Of a stretch of DNA of 64,000 nt, positions 9,733-18,224 are shown piece by piece. The position numbers were made by a program, and so were the translations under genes. The DNA is from Schlesneria sphaerica. Its GTDB lineage: Bacteria; Planctomycetota; Planctomycetia; Planctomycetales; Planctomycetaceae. The stretch covers positions 2,418,001 to 2,482,000 of the forward strand of contig NZ_CP172346.1 of NCBI RefSeq assembly GCF_044336245.1. The letters are read 5' to 3'. Each line of letters opens with the position of its first letter. Within the stretch, counting starts at the first letter, position 1. Under the pieces are notes generated by a model. It had not been told where the DNA came from and searched no databases. It was given only the letters and a program-made list of their open reading frames with translations.

Positions 9733-9824
9733 TTGAGCAAGTTGAACAAGTTGAGCAACATCCCTGTTTTCATGTGCAAAACCAGCATCTGAAGTTGCTC
9801 AATTTGAGCAGGTTGAGCAACTTC
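9733..9824. repeat. TTGAGCA-type structured repeat, copy 1
   Basis: A 92-bp element made of repeated TTGAGCA(A/G)GTTGA units: three direct copies and one inverted copy (GTTGCTCAA), so it can fold. A near-identical element lies at 35961-36053, including the central CCCTGTTTTCA and the preceding run of A followed by ATG. There the right half encodes the C-terminus of the RepA-like ATPase. Here no ATPase is attached, so this may be a solo copy or the remnant of a lost element. Confidence 0.75.
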
Positions 9825-10348
9825 AATCTGGTTCAAAAATCTGATTCAAATGTCGCTCAAGGCGTTGTTCTTTCGGAGAGAACCACGGCAGCCCCTCAGT
9901 GCTGACCCATTCCGGCCCCTGCCAAGAACTCGCGCTGTAAAGAATCTGGAGTTGGGACATCGAGCCATCTGTTATTCGATCGATCGCCTGGGATCCTGAA
10001 ATCTCCGACTTCACCCGTAGACAACATGGGAAACTCGAGAAGCCCTGAATGTCGTTCCGCCATCCCAGAGATTCAAAAGCACGAGCATACAAGCCGCACA
10101 ACAAGACGTCAAGATTTTTTGTCGCAAAGAATTCTTCAAACGGGTGGCACGACTTCCGGGAGGTCCACTAATCACTTCGATCTCTGCGTCAGATTGGCAA
10201 CGTCCTGCCCGGCCCGATGGGGCCTCGGATTTCAACGGACCGCCAGCAAAAATCCCCCGTCCGGCGACGGTTGCCTGTTCTGAAGGGTGGTTTGACGATT
10301 AGAATTCCGCCTCTTGATGAGAACGTGTTGCTCGAAGGAAGTTTGTTG
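9825..10348. other. Non-coding region upstream of bioB
   Basis: About 520 bp between the TTGAGCA repeat and bioB. A 93-codon minus-strand ORF (9823-10104) shows no recognisable domain or good ribosome binding site and is not called. No BirA operator palindrome could be identified by eye. Confidence 0.45.
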
Positions 10349-11434
10349 ATGGATTGCTCGCTGGCTGCAGACCGCTGGAATGACCTTGCTACCCGAATTC
10401 TGGACGGACACGAACTGACCGTCGACGAAGGACTCGCCATCCTGCAGTCAGACGATGATGAGATTCTCGACCTGCTCGCGGCGACTTATCGCGTTCGGCG
10501 GAAGCATTTCGGCAAACGCGTTCACCTCTATTTCCTGAAGAATGCCAAAAGCGGCCTCTGCCCCGAAGACTGCGGATACTGCTCGCAGTCGATCCTGTCT
10601 GAAGCCGACATTCCTCGCTACGCCCTGCTGAACGAAGCCAAGCTGATGGAAGGTGCCGAGCGTGCTGTGGCTTCGCAGGCCCGCACCTACTGCATCGTTG
10701 CCTCGGGCCGTGGCCCCAGCAATCGCGAAGTCGATCACATTGCTCAAACTGTCACCAAGATCAAGGAAAAATACGGGCTGCACATCTGCTGCTGCCTGGG
10801 ACTTTTGCAGCCCGAACAAGCCGAAACCCTGCAAAAAGCGGGCGTTGATCGCATCAATCATAACCTGAATACCAGCCGTACGTTCCACGACACCATCTGC
10901 TCAACCCACACGTACGAGGATCGCCTCAAGACCTTAAAGGCCGTCCGAAACGCCGGGATGGAACTGTGCAGTGGACTGATCGTGGGGATGGGTGAGAGCG
11001 AACAGGATCTGGTGGATGTCGCGTTTGAACTGCGGGGACTGGGAGTTCATTCGACACCGGTCAACTTCCTGCACTCCATCGACGGGACTCCGCTCGAACG
11101 GAAGTGGGACCTGAACCCTCGCTACTGCCTGAAAACACTCTGTATGTTCCGGATGGCGAACCCCGCTGTCGAACTCCGCGTGTCCGGCGGGCGGGAAGTG
11201 AATCTGCGATCGATGCAGGCGATGAGCCTTTACGCAGCTAACTCGATGTTCGTGAGCGACTACCTGACCACTAAAGGTCAGCCGGCGGAAGACGATTTCA
11301 AGATGGTCGCGGACCTGGGATTCGAGATCGTGATCGGAGACCACGACGCTTACCAGGCTTGGAAGGCATCGCAGAACGGCTGTCAGTCAGCGCCCGAATC
11401 CGAAGTGCATCAGCACACGACTTGCCATGGTTAG
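10349..11434 (+). CDS. bioB: Biotin synthase
   Basis: A radical-SAM enzyme that inserts sulphur into dethiobiotin in the last step of biotin synthesis. The start ATG at 10349 is preceded by GGAAG at good spacing; the open frame extends further upstream but without family similarity. The 361-aa protein has the SAM-cluster motif CPEDCGYC (cysteines 71, 75 and 78) followed by SQS, then YCIVASGRGPS, NHNLNTSR, GLIVGMGE and VNFLHSIDGTPLE, all typical of BioB and covering the auxiliary [2Fe-2S] ligands. ELRVSGGREVNLR follows, supplying the conserved arginine. The last 25 or so residues are a poorly conserved tail. No other biotin gene adjoins it. Confidence 0.95.
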   Translation: MDCSLAADRWNDLATRILDGHELTVDEGLAILQSDDDEILDLLAATYRVRRKHFGKRVHLYFLKNAKSGLCPEDCGYCSQSILSEADIPRYALLNEAKLMEGAERAVASQARTYCIVASGRGPSNREVDHIAQTVTKIKEKYGLHICCCLGLLQPEQAETLQKAGVDRINHNLNTSRTFHDTICSTHTYEDRLKTLKAVRNAGMELCSGLIVGMGESEQDLVDVAFELRGLGVHSTPVNFLHSIDGTPLERKWDLNPRYCLKTLCMFRMANPAVELRVSGGREVNLRSMQAMSLYAANSMFVSDYLTTKGQPAEDDFKMVADLGFEIVIGDHDAYQAWKASQNGCQSAPESEVHQHTTCHG

Positions 11435-11879
11435 CCTGCATCGGCGTTCCACAACCCTGAAGCAGTCAATGTTGTGGATATTTCTGCGCTAAGCGGAAAC
11501 TCATCCGGGACAGTCTGAGATTTTTCGAGAGCACAGGTTGCACACACCGAAGCAGCCTGTGCTCTTCGTCGATCTGCGACATCTTGCCATGAGGTTCCCT
11601 ATCCGGTCCCAATAACACCTCGGGCTTCGGCCTCCCATCGTAAACGATTCAGAACGTGAGATTTCAGTCGTTTACCGTTCCGACCGTAACCATCTGGAGC
11701 TGGATTTCACGTTGTTTGGTCTCCGTTTGTTTGTAAAAAAGCAGCAGGACGTGGCGAAACTTGGCTTGCGAAATGCTACTTGCCGTATGACACTGTTGCG
11801 GTAATGATTCAGATGACTGTTGCCACGGGAAGTCGTTGACCGTCGTCCGCGACCGGTCGGGAGTGAATGTTTGAGAACC
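11435..11879. other. Intergenic region bioB-map
   Basis: 445 bp between two plus-strand genes. It contains the bioB-distal hairpin at 11529-11564 and, presumably, the map promoter. Nothing else was recognised. Confidence 0.5.
11529..11564 (+). terminator. Hairpin downstream of bioB
   Basis: GAGCACAGGTTGC and GCAGCCTGTGCTC form a 13-bp stem (one G-U pair) with a 10-base loop about 95 nt after the bioB stop codon. There is a T run before the hairpin on the plus strand but only TTCG after it, so termination would be weak in the plus direction. An alternative is an RNA-stabilising stem. Confidence 0.45.
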
Positions 11880-12698
11880 ATGAACGTGTTGCGCCGCAAG
11901 CCACAATCGAAGTGTCCGCTCTACTTGAAAGAAGAAGAGCAGGAAGGCCTGCGTGCAGCGGGTCGATTTAACGCCGAGTTGATGGACCACGTTCGTCCTC
12001 TCGTCAAGGCAGGCGTCACGACTCTGGAACTCGACAAGATCGTGTACGAGTACACGATGGATCATGGCCACATTCCCGCCTGTCTTGGCTACAAGAATTA
12101 CCCGAACAGCCTCTGCGCCAGCGTGAACGAAGTCGTCTGCCACGGCATCCCCAACAAAATGCCACTGCGCGACGGCGATATCGTGAACATCGATCTCACC
12201 ACCATCGTCGATGGCTGGCACGGGGATTCCTCCGAAACGTTCCTGATTGGAAACGTCTCGCAGGAAGCCCGACGTCTGGTGCAGGTCACTTTTGATTCCA
12301 TGTACCTGGGAATTAAGGCGATCCAGCCTTTTGGCAAGATCAGCGACATCGGTCATGCGATTGAACGATTCGCTCGCGCTAATGGTCTGGCAGTCGTACA
12401 GGAATACCAGGGCCACGGGCTCGGACGAGAATTCCACCAGGAACCCGGAGTTCCTCATTACGTTCCGCGATCGGGTGCACCCCAGGTTGTCATCGAGCCT
12501 GGCATGTGCTTCACCGTCGAGCCGATGCTGAACCTCGGCACGTGGCGAACCATGCTCGACACGCGCGACAAATGGACCGTCCGAACCATGGATCTCTCTT
12601 TGTCCGCTCAGTTCGAACACACGCTGCTGATTACCGAATCCGGTCCGGAAATCCTGACTCAGACCAAGAACGGCCCCCAGGTCGGCCACAAGTTCTAA
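11880..12698 (+). CDS. map: Methionine aminopeptidase, type I
   Basis: Removes the initiator methionine from nascent proteins. The 272-aa protein has the pita-bread fold signatures and all five metal ligands: D105 in NIDLT, D116 in GWHGDSS, H179 in GHGLG, E214 in TVEPM and E246 in QFEHT. The substrate-site histidine is in VCHGIP (88). The short N-terminal extension KPQSKCPLYLKE resembles the linker of the type Ia class with a proline-rich lead. The start is ATG at 11880, the first in-frame ATG; a TTG 60 bp upstream lacks support. It is not in an operon with adk or secY as in many bacteria. Confidence 0.95.
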   Translation: MNVLRRKPQSKCPLYLKEEEQEGLRAAGRFNAELMDHVRPLVKAGVTTLELDKIVYEYTMDHGHIPACLGYKNYPNSLCASVNEVVCHGIPNKMPLRDGDIVNIDLTTIVDGWHGDSSETFLIGNVSQEARRLVQVTFDSMYLGIKAIQPFGKISDIGHAIERFARANGLAVVQEYQGHGLGREFHQEPGVPHYVPRSGAPQVVIEPGMCFTVEPMLNLGTWRTMLDTRDKWTVRTMDLSLSAQFEHTLLITESGPEILTQTKNGPQVGHKF

Positions 12699-13103
12699 CT
12701 CTCGATTGATCAGTCAGGACTTGCAGTCTCAGTGAACGACTGCGAGTCCACGTCTGATGCGACGCCCCCAGTTCTGTTCAAAGCAGACACTGACGTTCGG
12801 CACGATGGATTGTGCCACTCGTAGCGGCCTTTCTTCTGAGGTGAATTCTGCCCTGCTCGTCAAGAGCAGGTCCCGGGCGGCGCAAGTCCACGATCCCCAA
12901 TTCCCCTTCCTTTTGCCTCCCGTTTCGTCAACGCGGGTTCCTTCGGACAGTTTTTCTGGGACCGCATGAGCCTCAGCCAGCGTCCAGCCACGCATCCTGA
13001 CGAATCAATGTGAACTGGAGATTGGGGAAGAAAAGAGAGCTCAAGTCTTTTCTCACCGCGGTTTGCAGGCCAGAAATCCGGGACGGGACGTCGGTTCCTC
13101 AAA
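12699..13103. other. Intergenic region between convergent genes
   Basis: 405 bp between map (plus) and the FKBP surface protein (minus). Short ORFs here lack recognisable features. No clear terminator hairpin was found. Confidence 0.45.
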
Positions 13104-14714
13104 CTACACCGCTGATACCAGCGTCACGTCGAAAATCAAAATGCTGTTCGCCGGGATGTTCGTGCGTGAACCCGTTCCATAGGCCAGGGAAGACGGAATC
13201 AGCAGTCGAGCGGAGGTTCCCACCGGTAACCGCTTGAACGCTTCGTCCCACCCTTTGATCACCGTGCCGGCTCCGAGGACAAACGAGAACCCGGTCGTCG
13301 TGTTGGAGTCAAACTGGGTTCCCTGCGTTCCATCCGAATTCAGCACATACCCGGTGTAAGTAGCCTTCACCGTCTGACCGTTCGTCGGAACTTCGCCCCC
13401 CCCGGCTGTCGTAATCACATAGGTCAGGCCAGTAGCGGTTCTTGTGGCGGTCAGGTTGTTCGCGGTCAGATAGCTGTCGATGATGAACTGTTCATTCGTG
13501 ACCGTCCCCGTCCCCGACAGCTTATTCCCATTCACGTCATAACTGGTTGCGGTGACGGTCGTCGTTCTGGCCGTCAGGGGAGCCCCCGACAGATTCAATG
13601 ACCATTTGCCAGCGGAGGGAGACGTCAATTGTGAATCGGTCCCCAGTTTGTACGTCTTTCCGTTGACCGCCACAGTCAGTACGGGCGACTTCACGGAATC
13701 ATACGTCCCGGTGATGATGGGAGTGTTCGTGGCGGCCGCCAGCGGTGTCACCGTCGGCGGTGTGAACGTTGCCGACAATTGAGTCACGTTCACGTTCCTC
13801 AATCGTGGTGATTCCGCGTTCACAACCGAATTCGTGGCCTGATAAATCGTCGTCTGATATCGCCGAAGACCGATCACTGTTTGTGAACTGTTAAATCGAT
13901 TCGGCCCTTCGGGAGACCCATACATTCCGATGACGCTGTCACCTCCCATTCGCAACGTCACGGCACCGTCGTAGGTGCTGGCAATCGTCTTGAAGGAACT
14001 GTTTCGTCCAAACTGACGGGAATTCAGGGACCCGGAGATTGTCGAGTGGTCGATCACGAGCTGGCTGACCGTATCCCGAACATTCCCCTCAACCGTACTC
14101 CGGTCCAGATCCAGCAGGTCACCGCTGCGGAAGCCCAATTCCGCCGAAAGGTTGTTCCGGACTGTCGATTGGACGATGTTCACCGAGTCGTTGCCCCGGC
14201 CGCCACGAATCGAGATCGAATCGGCGATGACCTTCGTCAGATTCATGGAATTGTCCCCTCGTGCGTGACCAAAATTCACCGACAGCGACTTCAGACTGGC
14301 CGTTCCGTCCCCTGTCACAGAGACCGTATTGCCGCGGGAATGCAGGTGCATCGAAATCGAAACCGGCTGGGTAATGGCCGCCGTGTAGGTGGAGACCTTT
14401 TGACCAGCGACCTCAAACTGCGTCCCGTTCGTCCCGGTCAGAGTCACCTGAGTTGCGGTGAAGGTGATCTGAAAGGCATCCCCGTCCTGGGCAGACCGTC
14501 CCGCCTGATCCACCAGCCTGATTGCTCCGTCTTCGACCGTGACATGAATCAGGTTTGTCAGCAGACGACGTGATTCCAGCACTTCGAGGTGAGAGATGAG
14601 TGCCCCGGAGGCGGCTCCGTATGAGGGCCCGCGGGAATGAGACCGACGCGCCGCTCGAGGACCTGTCCGGCCTTGCCACCAACTCAACAGCTTTTCCGTC
14701 CAGTCTTGCTTCAT
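13104..14714 (-). CDS. Exported LEPR-xLL-like protein with Ig-like and FKBP domains
   Basis: A 536-aa protein in three parts. The N-terminus (about residues 1-55) is basic and ends with LEVLESRRLLT, the conserved pre-secretory motif of many large planctomycete surface proteins (LEPR-xLL type). Residues about 55-320 are rich in Ser, Thr, Asn and Val with short repeating turns (for example SLKSLSVNFGHARGDNSMN), suggesting a right-handed beta-helix, followed by an Ig-like segment around TPIITGTYDSVKSP. The last 110 residues are an FKBP-type peptidyl-prolyl isomerase domain: VKATYTGYV, FDSN, VIKGWDEAFKRLPVG, LIPSSLAYGTG and ILIFDVTLVS. The start is ATG at 14714; an upstream in-frame ATG at 14750 is possible. 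An extracytoplasmic foldase or surface role is inferred. Confidence 0.8.
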   Translation of the reverse strand: MKQDWTEKLLSWWQGRTGPRAARRSHSRGPSYGAASGALISHLEVLESRRLLTNLIHVTVEDGAIRLVDQAGRSAQDGDAFQITFTATQVTLTGTNGTQFEVAGQKVSTYTAAITQPVSISMHLHSRGNTVSVTGDGTASLKSLSVNFGHARGDNSMNLTKVIADSISIRGGRGNDSVNIVQSTVRNNLSAELGFRSGDLLDLDRSTVEGNVRDTVSQLVIDHSTISGSLNSRQFGRNSSFKTIASTYDGAVTLRMGGDSVIGMYGSPEGPNRFNSSQTVIGLRRYQTTIYQATNSVVNAESPRLRNVNVTQLSATFTPPTVTPLAAATNTPIITGTYDSVKSPVLTVAVNGKTYKLGTDSQLTSPSAGKWSLNLSGAPLTARTTTVTATSYDVNGNKLSGTGTVTNEQFIIDSYLTANNLTATRTATGLTYVITTAGGGEVPTNGQTVKATYTGYVLNSDGTQGTQFDSNTTTGFSFVLGAGTVIKGWDEAFKRLPVGTSARLLIPSSLAYGTGSRTNIPANSILIFDVTLVSAV

Positions 14715-15073
14715 CGCTGAATCTCTGATGTCGAAACCTAAACCGGCCACCGAACACGTGGTGAGAGTTTGCCTACTCTACGGTATCGTTATACCTGAAC
14801 AAAATGGACTGCGTTCGATCGGCGGCGAGGAGGGATGCGGGAAGTTCGTGGAGAGTCCCGAATATACCGATTTTTCCAGAAAAATGATGCTTCCGCCGTC
14901 GATCCCGGACCGCCTAATCCGTTCAGGGTGATGGAAAGGGATGCAGGCGTCACTTGAGCAAAGGAACAGTGACACTGTTTCGCGGCCAAAGACGATCTAT
15001 TAAATTCGTTTCTCTCAGCAGTGACCCATCCCGACTCCCTAGCAGGCAAAGCGGCCATTACGTGTCCACACAG
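14715..15073. other. Divergent intergenic region
   Basis: 359 bp between the minus-strand FKBP surface gene and the plus-strand dehydratase gene; it must hold two promoters. The dehydratase frame is open upstream to 14954, but the conserved N-terminus begins at 15074. No operator was recognised. Confidence 0.45.
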
Positions 15074-16798
15074 ATGAAATACAGAAGCGCTCAGTGGTTT
15101 GGTGGACGCGAGGAACTGGCATTTCAAAACCGATCTGCTCTGCGAGCCATGGGTCTCAACCCGGACGATTATCTCGGCAAACCGGTGATCGGTCTCGCCA
15201 ACAGCTGGAGTGAGCTGAACAACTGCAACGGCAACCTGCGTGACGTGGCCGATGCGGTGAAAAGGGGCGTGCTGCTGGAAGGGGGATTGCCGCTGGAGTT
15301 TCCCACGATTTCTCTGGGTGAGGAATTCATGAAGCCATCGGCGATGCTCTATCGCAACCTGATGGCCATGGACGTCGAAGAAACGTTGCGCGCCAACCCC
15401 ATCGACGGTGTCGTGCTGCTGTGCAATTGTGACAAGACCACCCCCGCCCAGTTGATGGCCGCCGCCAGTGCCGACCTCCCCGCGATTCAGATCAATGGTG
15501 GGCCGCGAGCGATTGGTCATTGGAGAGGCAACTCCGTTGGTTCCGGGACGGACCTGTGGAAGTATTCGGACGACCGGCGTGCGGGACGGCTGTCTCTGGA
15601 AGAATGGCACGAGATCGAAGCCAGCTACGGCTGCGGTGTCGGGGCCTGCAATACGATGGGGACGGCGTCCACGATGACATCCCTCTCCGAAGCCCTGGGA
15701 ATGATGTTGCCCGGCACGGCCTCGATCCCCGCGACCGACGCGCGACGACTTCAGGCAGCGACAGCAACAGGGCGCCGGATCGTGCAGCTCGTCCGCGAAG
15801 ACCTGCGTCCATCGCGCATTCTGACACCAAAGGCCTTTGACAATGCGATCCGGACACTGCTCGCTCTGGGTGGATCGACAAATGCAATCGTCCACCTGAT
15901 TGCGATGGCCGGACGTCGCGGAATTCGACTGCCGCTGGAACGATTCGACGAACTCTCGAAGTCGACCCCGTTCCTGGTCAACCTGATGCCATCGGGAAGC
16001 CACCTGATGGACGCCTTCGATTCGGCGGGTGGAGTCTCGGCCGTGCTTGCTGAAATCCGTTCCCTGTTGCATCTCGATGAAATGACCGTCAGCGGCCGAA
16101 CGCTGGGAGAAAACATTGCCCGTTCCCGCAGTTTCGATCGCAAGGTGATCGTTTCCGCAGAGCAGCCCCTCCTTTCCGGCGGATCTCTCGCAGTGTTGAA
16201 GGGCAACCTCGCCCCCAACGGAGCCATCATCAAGGCCTCTGCCGCCTCGCCGCACCTTCTGAAGCATGTCGGCCCGGCACTCGTCTTCCGTGATTACGAA
16301 GATATGCTCAACCGGATCGATGCTCCGGACCTGCCGGTGACGGGTGACAGTGTGCTGGTACTCCAGAATGCAGGCCCGAAAGGAGTTCCCGGATTCCCCG
16401 AGTGGGGTTCGATTCCTGTCCCCAGCAAGCTGCTGCAGGCCGGTATCGCCGATCTCGTCCGGATCAGCGATTCTCGCATGAGTGGCACTGCGTTCGGAAC
16501 CGTTGTGCTGCATGTCACGCCCGAAGCGGCTATGGGAGGAAATCTGGCACTGGTCCAGGATGGTGACCTGATCCAGCTCGATGTCGCCGGCCGGAGCCTG
16601 GAACTGCTCGTCGATGCCACGGAGCTCGAACGGCGACGAGCCGCCTGGAAAGCCCCCACGTCCAGGCATCTGCGAGGCTACCCCAAACTGTATATTGACC
16701 ACGTGCTCCAGGCAGATGAAGGATGTGACTTCGACTTCCTGCGTCCCGAATCCGAAGCGGCCCTGGAGTTCATTCACCCTCTTGTCGGCCGGTCCTGA
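15074..16798 (+). CDS. IlvD/Edd family dehydratase (sugar-acid dehydratase type)
   Basis: A 574-aa Fe-S dehydratase of the family that includes dihydroxy-acid dehydratase (IlvD), 6-phosphogluconate dehydratase (Edd) and pentonate dehydratases. Cluster-ligand cysteines are visible at C51 (ELNNCNG), C119 (LCNCDKTTP) and C192 (GACNTMGTAST). Other family motifs are SLGEEFMKPSAMLYRN, GSGTDLWKYSDDRRAG, LALGGSTNAIVHL and RISDSRMSGTAFG. The opening KYRSAQWFGG and the DLWKYSDDRRAG stretch resemble L-arabonate/D-xylonate dehydratases more than IlvD, so a role in sugar-acid breakdown is favoured. The start is ATG at 15074. No neighbouring pathway gene fixes the substrate. Confidence 0.82.
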   Translation: MKYRSAQWFGGREELAFQNRSALRAMGLNPDDYLGKPVIGLANSWSELNNCNGNLRDVADAVKRGVLLEGGLPLEFPTISLGEEFMKPSAMLYRNLMAMDVEETLRANPIDGVVLLCNCDKTTPAQLMAAASADLPAIQINGGPRAIGHWRGNSVGSGTDLWKYSDDRRAGRLSLEEWHEIEASYGCGVGACNTMGTASTMTSLSEALGMMLPGTASIPATDARRLQAATATGRRIVQLVREDLRPSRILTPKAFDNAIRTLLALGGSTNAIVHLIAMAGRRGIRLPLERFDELSKSTPFLVNLMPSGSHLMDAFDSAGGVSAVLAEIRSLLHLDEMTVSGRTLGENIARSRSFDRKVIVSAEQPLLSGGSLAVLKGNLAPNGAIIKASAASPHLLKHVGPALVFRDYEDMLNRIDAPDLPVTGDSVLVLQNAGPKGVPGFPEWGSIPVPSKLLQAGIADLVRISDSRMSGTAFGTVVLHVTPEAAMGGNLALVQDGDLIQLDVAGRSLELLVDATELERRRAAWKAPTSRHLRGYPKLYIDHVLQADEGCDFDFLRPESEAALEFIHPLVGRS

Positions 16799-16939
16799 TC
16801 CCTGTCCCTCATCCGGGGTTACAACACCCGTAGAACACTCCACGTACTTGAGGAGACACCCACATCAACACGGCAGTGCGCCTGGGTTCTTGTCCCCGGC
16901 ACTGACATTCACTATAGAGCCGAGACGCGAGCGACCCGT

Positions 16940-17980
16940 CTATGACTGTCCCTGCTGGGAATGCCACTCCTGCAGGGCTGCCCGAACCTGATCGGGCGAG
17001 GCCGTGCCGGTGGTGCCCAATTGCTGGACCGTGATGGAGGCAACCAGGTTCGCGACCAGCGCCGCTTCGGCGGCCGTCGCACCGCTACACAAGGACATCA
17101 CCGCACCGGCCGAAGCACTATCCCCCGCCCCCGTTGGATCGATCGGCCCCCGCACTTTCACACCCGGTACCAGCGTGACTTCCGGATCACTCACCCAGAT
17201 CCCCCGCTCACCGTAGGTGACAAACACAGTAGCCTGGTTTTCCGTTCGCAACTGGGGAACGAGCAGGCGGAGTTCCTCAGCCGAAACTTCTTCTCCCACA
17301 GCCGGGTTCAGCCGATGCACGGCCTCGAACTGATTCGCTTTGATCATCGTATTGCGGAAGGATCGAATGAACCGACGGCTGTCGGCCCAAAAGATGACAT
17401 TACTGAATCGTCGAGCCAATTCGGCGACACGGTCCCGCAATCGCGTCGTCACGACACCGCAATCAGCGATTTCGACCTGGTCCATAATCAGCAGAGCGTC
17501 CACCTGCGGTAGGACCCGTTCCAGTTCGGCGGCGATACGATCGACGATCGCCTGCGGCGTCGGAACGCGGTTCTTGGTGTCGTATCTCGAATGTTCTCCC
17601 TCAAGTCCCGCGACATTCTGATCATGAGGCTTAAGGTACGTCGGCGTCATCAGTTCAGGACATCGCAACAGACCGTCGGTCGAACAGCCGATCTGATTCA
17701 ATCCTTTGCACAGATCAAACGCTTCTCCATCGTCACCGACGGCACCAATCGCATGCAGTTGAGCCGCACCGAGTGCCGCCAGATTGTTGACAACGGTTCC
17801 CGCAGCACCAGGCGATCGACGCAGTGCCAGGACCTGATGAGCGACCCGGCCCGTTTCCAGACTCGGTTCTGCCAGCTCGGGTGAGACTTCGAGGTACTTG
17901 TCCAGAAAGAAGTCACCCAGCACAGCAATTCGATGTCGAGGAAACTGCGTCAATAGTTCGTCGAGGCGTTGAGAATGCAT
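16940..17980 (-). CDS. PfkB-family sugar kinase, HldE/RfaE kinase-domain type
   Basis: A 346-aa ribokinase-fold kinase. Features are AVLGDFFLDKYLEV near the N-terminus, the RSPGAAGTVVNNLAALGA substrate-site motif (about residues 55-72), and the C-terminal anion-hole and catalytic-base motif IDPTGAGDSASAG (about 276-288). This arrangement resembles the kinase half of HldE, which phosphorylates D-glycero-beta-D-manno-heptose 7-phosphate for lipopolysaccharide core. The nucleotidyltransferase half is absent, so it is a stand-alone kinase. A heptose substrate is inferred and fits the Kdo transferase in this window, but other sugars are possible. The first ATG (17980) is taken as start. Confidence 0.8.
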   Translation of the reverse strand: MHSQRLDELLTQFPRHRIAVLGDFFLDKYLEVSPELAEPSLETGRVAHQVLALRRSPGAAGTVVNNLAALGAAQLHAIGAVGDDGEAFDLCKGLNQIGCSTDGLLRCPELMTPTYLKPHDQNVAGLEGEHSRYDTKNRVPTPQAIVDRIAAELERVLPQVDALLIMDQVEIADCGVVTTRLRDRVAELARRFSNVIFWADSRRFIRSFRNTMIKANQFEAVHRLNPAVGEEVSAEELRLLVPQLRTENQATVFVTYGERGIWVSDPEVTLVPGVKVRGPIDPTGAGDSASAGAVMSLCSGATAAEAALVANLVASITVQQLGTTGTASPDQVRAALQEWHSQQGQS

Positions 17981-18224
17981 TCAATTTTCCGTGCGTAAAG
18001 GCGACTTAACTTCGTGTTAAACCGATCGCCCGACCAAGGACTGACACCTCGGAATCAGGCTGCTTCCCCGGCCGCTCCAACGCGGACTCGTCGTCGCAGA
18101 CCTGCATTCGACGTCCGTCGCTGAGGGCGGGAAGCGAGAAGTCTAGCGCAAGTTCACGGCGAGTGCAAAAGAGAATATTGATCTGACGCGCCAGGGTACT
18201 TGACGAATCAGAAGTTTCAGATCG

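Noticed and set aside
9823..10104. A 93-codon minus-strand ORF next to the TTGAGCA repeat
   Set aside because: No family resemblance, no good ribosome binding site, and it does not match the ATPase end in frame.
11664..12689. A 341-codon minus-strand frame opposite map
   Set aside because: Antisense shadow; the map gene has all five metal ligands on the plus strand.
14789..16843. A 684-codon open frame on the minus strand opposite the IlvD/Edd dehydratase gene
   Set aside because: It is the antisense shadow of a strongly conserved plus-strand gene whose codon bias keeps the opposite frame open. It shows no domain pattern.
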